From NCBI GenBank assembly GCA_945835425.1, contig CAMAJC010000102.1:1-6883 (forward strand): 6,883 bases of DNA, given 5' to 3'. This document shows, piece after piece, positions 5,810-6,883 of the stretch. The translations under genes and the position numbers were made by a program. Origin of the DNA: an uncultured Clostridia bacterium. Its GTDB lineage: Bacteria; Bacillota; Clostridia; Oscillospirales; Ruminococcaceae. Under the pieces are notes generated by a model that had not been told where the DNA came from, made no database searches, and saw nothing but the letters and a program-made list of their open reading frames with translations. Each line of letters begins with the position of its first letter. Position 1 is the first letter of the stretch.

Positions 5810-6484
5810 CTACTCCTGTACCGGCAGCAGGATGATGGCGTTTAAAATCCCCGGAATTGCCCGGATATGGTGCTCCAGCCCTTCCGGCGGCATCGAGTCG
5901 ATCTCGATATACATCTGCGCCGTATGGTCTTCCCGGCCGCGGTCGCGGTCGACGTTCATGTTGCCGATGTTGATCCGCGCTTCGTAGAGAAGGGTCGTGA
6001 TGCCGGAAATGACGCCGGGATGGTCCTGGTGGCGGCAGATGATGATTGGCCGCTCGCCGGTAAAGCGCACCTGCAGCGAGTCGATCTCCCGGATAAGCAC
6101 CTGTCCGCCGCCGATGGACGCGCCGATGACGGTATGCCGCTGGCCCTGCGAGGTTTCCGCGACGAACTTGACGGTGTTGGGGTGGTAGTCCTCTCCGAGG
6201 TCGGTGGGGATAAATTCGTATTCGATACCGGCCTGCTCCGCCAGAGCGAAGGAATCCCGCAGCCGCTCGTCCCAGGGCGGCATATCCAGAATCCCTGCCA
6301 GCAGCGCCTTGTCGGTGCCGTGGCCGCGGTAGGTGGCGGCAAAGGAGCCGTGGAGGTACATGGTCACCCGCCGGATATCGTCGCCGATCAGGTGGCGCAC
6401 CAGCCGCGCAAGCCTTGCTGCACCGGCCGTATGGGAGCTGCTCGGCCCGATCATCACCGGACCCATGATATCAAAAAGACCCAC
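5810..6484 (-). CDS. sdaAB: L-serine dehydratase, iron-sulfur-dependent, beta subunit
   Basis: This is the partner subunit of the two-chain L-serine ammonia-lyase (L-serine to pyruvate and ammonia). It has 224 residues, the usual ~220. The N-terminal serine-dehydratase beta domain begins with FDIMGPVMIGPSSSHTAGAAR (4-24), whose SSSHTAG block is diagnostic. ASIGGGQV (122-129) closes the domain. An ACT domain follows from about 147, starting PIIICRHQDHPGVISGI; ACT domains commonly mediate amino-acid-responsive regulation or subunit contact. The start is GTG 6484, chosen because AAAGGAGG lies 7 nt upstream and the protein begins at the family's usual MxLFDI position. It is first in the operon, with its own promoter at 6524-6552. 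The alpha subunit lies two genes downstream, beyond pepF. Confidence 0.95.
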   Translation of the reverse strand: MGLFDIMGPVMIGPSSSHTAGAARLARLVRHLIGDDIRRVTMYLHGSFAATYRGHGTDKALLAGILDMPPWDERLRDSFALAEQAGIEYEFIPTDLGEDYHPNTVKFVAETSQGQRHTVIGASIGGGQVLIREIDSLQVRFTGERPIIICRHQDHPGVISGITTLLYEARINIGNMNVDRDRGREDHTAQMYIEIDSMPPEGLEHHIRAIPGILNAIILLPVQE

Positions 6485-6491
6485 GTCCTCT

Positions 6492-6499
6492 CCTCCTTT
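6492..6499 (-). promoter_or_regulatory. Strong ribosome binding site for the GTG start of sdaAB
   Basis: AAAGGAGG on the minus strand lies 7 nt before GTG 6484. The near-perfect match and spacing support this non-ATG start over the ATG six codons inside (ATC ATG GGT). Confidence 0.85.
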
Positions 6500-6523
6500 C
6501 CATATGCAGAAATTTACTTATTC

Positions 6524-6552
6524 AGTGTAGCACAATTTCCGCTTTTTCGCAA
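6524..6552 (-). promoter_or_regulatory. Sigma-A promoter of the sdaAB-pepF-sdaAA operon
   Basis: On the minus strand, -35 TTGCGA (6552-6547), a 17-bp spacer and -10 TACACT (6529-6524) are preceded by TGC, an extended -10. The expected start is near 6517, giving a leader of about 33 nt before GTG 6484. I see no confident operator overlapping it. Confidence 0.8.
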
Positions 6553-6573
6553 CCGTAAGCGTATTTTTCAAAC

Positions 6574-6614
6574 AAAAAGCACATCCCGACCGGCTCTTTT
6601 TTGTCAGGATGTGC
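6574..6614 (-). terminator. Intrinsic terminator of a minus-strand unit beyond the right edge
   Basis: The arms GGATGTGC (6614-6607) and GCACATCC (6586-6579) form a perfect 8-bp stem. A mismatch and three more pairs (6605-6603 with 6590-6588) extend it over a 12-nt loop. In the minus direction five U follow immediately (6578-6574). It lies about 22 bp upstream of the sdaAB -35, so it insulates the operon from transcription entering from the right. Plus-direction use is less likely because the T-tract is 10 nt away. Confidence 0.7.
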
Positions 6615-6651
6615 CCGGACTTTGCTTTTTATCCTGCCATTATTATCAGTT

Positions 6652-6675
6652 GTAGCGGCGGTCTTTGACCGCCAT
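6652..6675 (+). repeat. Palindromic intergenic element, copy B
   Basis: GTAGC, then the perfect stem GGCGGTC (6657-6663) and GACCGCC (6667-6673) with loop TTT, then AT. It shares the GTAGCGGCG head and CGCCAT tail with copy C in opposite orientation. The stem bases that differ between the two are changed on both arms. Confidence 0.75.
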
Positions 6676-6749
6676 AATTATAGCCTGCCCATCTGTTTTA
6701 TGAAAAACATATGCTGATGAGTCAGGGAACAACATTTTTCCTTATATTG

Positions 6750-6773
6750 ATGGCGACCGCAGGTCGCCGCTAC
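6750..6773 (-). repeat. Palindromic intergenic element, copy C
   Basis: On the minus strand this is GTAGC, then stem GGCGACC (6768-6762) and GGTCGCC (6758-6752) with loop TGC, then AT. It is the inverted partner of copy B. The two heads GTAGCGGCG (6652-6660) and CGCCGCTAC (6765-6773) are a perfect 9-bp terminal inverted repeat around a 122-bp unit. Confidence 0.75.
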
Positions 6774-6883
6774 CAGCAAATTAAAACACAATATGCAATA
6801 CAAGGTTTTCTCGACACGCTGATATTTTGTTGTTAGATAAAATTCGTTTTTCCATTCAGATATTTTAATAATTCATATAAATA
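6774..6883. other. AT-rich end of window, no gene seen
   Basis: The last 110 bases are clearly AT-richer than the coding DNA. They hold no open frame of note, no RNA signature and no convincing promoter. A TCGACA hexamer (about 6812-6817) with TAGATA 17 bp downstream is too weak to call. Confidence 0.6.

Noticed and set aside
6501..6515. CodY-like box between the sdaAB start site and its RBS
   Set aside because: AAATTTCTGCATATG (minus) matches 11 of 15 positions of the CodY consensus. The position and theme fit, but this level of match is common by chance in AT-rich leaders.
6714..6730. CTGATGA followed by GGGAAC, like a hammerhead ribozyme core
   Set aside because: The stem II between CUGAUGA and GAAA cannot form (GTCAGG has no partner), the GAAA box is absent, and no stem III or cleavage site is seen.

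Overview
The window looks like ordinary chromosomal DNA of an anaerobic, moderately GC-rich member of the Clostridia, probably Oscillospirales/Ruminococcaceae-like. This is inferred from the two-subunit iron-sulfur L-serine dehydratase (sdaAA/sdaAB), PepF, strong AAAGGAGG-type ribosome binding sites, near-consensus sigma-A promoters, and short GTAG-headed palindromes between genes. There are no phage, plasmid, transposase, CRISPR, rRNA or tRNA signals. I see no candidate for a large undescribed system; the unusual material is in the intergenic DNA and in one gene order.

Layout. 1-398 is non-coding and repeat-rich: two palindromic elements, a 16-bp perfect direct repeat inside a longer degenerate repeat, and a degenerate inverted copy. 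399-1328 (+) encodes a PflX/PflA-like radical SAM protein. 1329-1545 separates it from the convergent asnS and holds one palindromic repeat and two hairpin terminators. On the minus strand, read right to left, are sdaAB (6484-5810), pepF (5755-3968), sdaAA (3925-3065) and asnS (2937-1546). sdaAB has a clear promoter at 6524-6552, and asnS has its own near-perfect promoter at 3027-3055. A terminator at about 6574-6614 insulates sdaAB from a minus-strand unit lying beyond the right edge. 6652-6773 carries two palindromes in inverted orientation (REPIN-like). The last ~110 bases are AT-rich with no gene seen.

Function. sdaAB, pepF and sdaAA are spaced like one operon (gaps of 54 and 42 nt). PepF would trim imported or intracellular oligopeptides. 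The dehydratase would deaminate the released serine to pyruvate and ammonia, so the operon reads as peptide and amino-acid catabolism. asnS is a housekeeping gene, and read-through from sdaAA into it is possible because no terminator is visible between them. The radical SAM protein stands alone, with no glycyl-radical enzyme in view.

Most notable points: five palindromes of one apparent family with compensated stem differences; pepF inserted between the two subunits of one enzyme; and two perfect DnaA-box matches facing each other in the 54-nt sdaAB-pepF gap.
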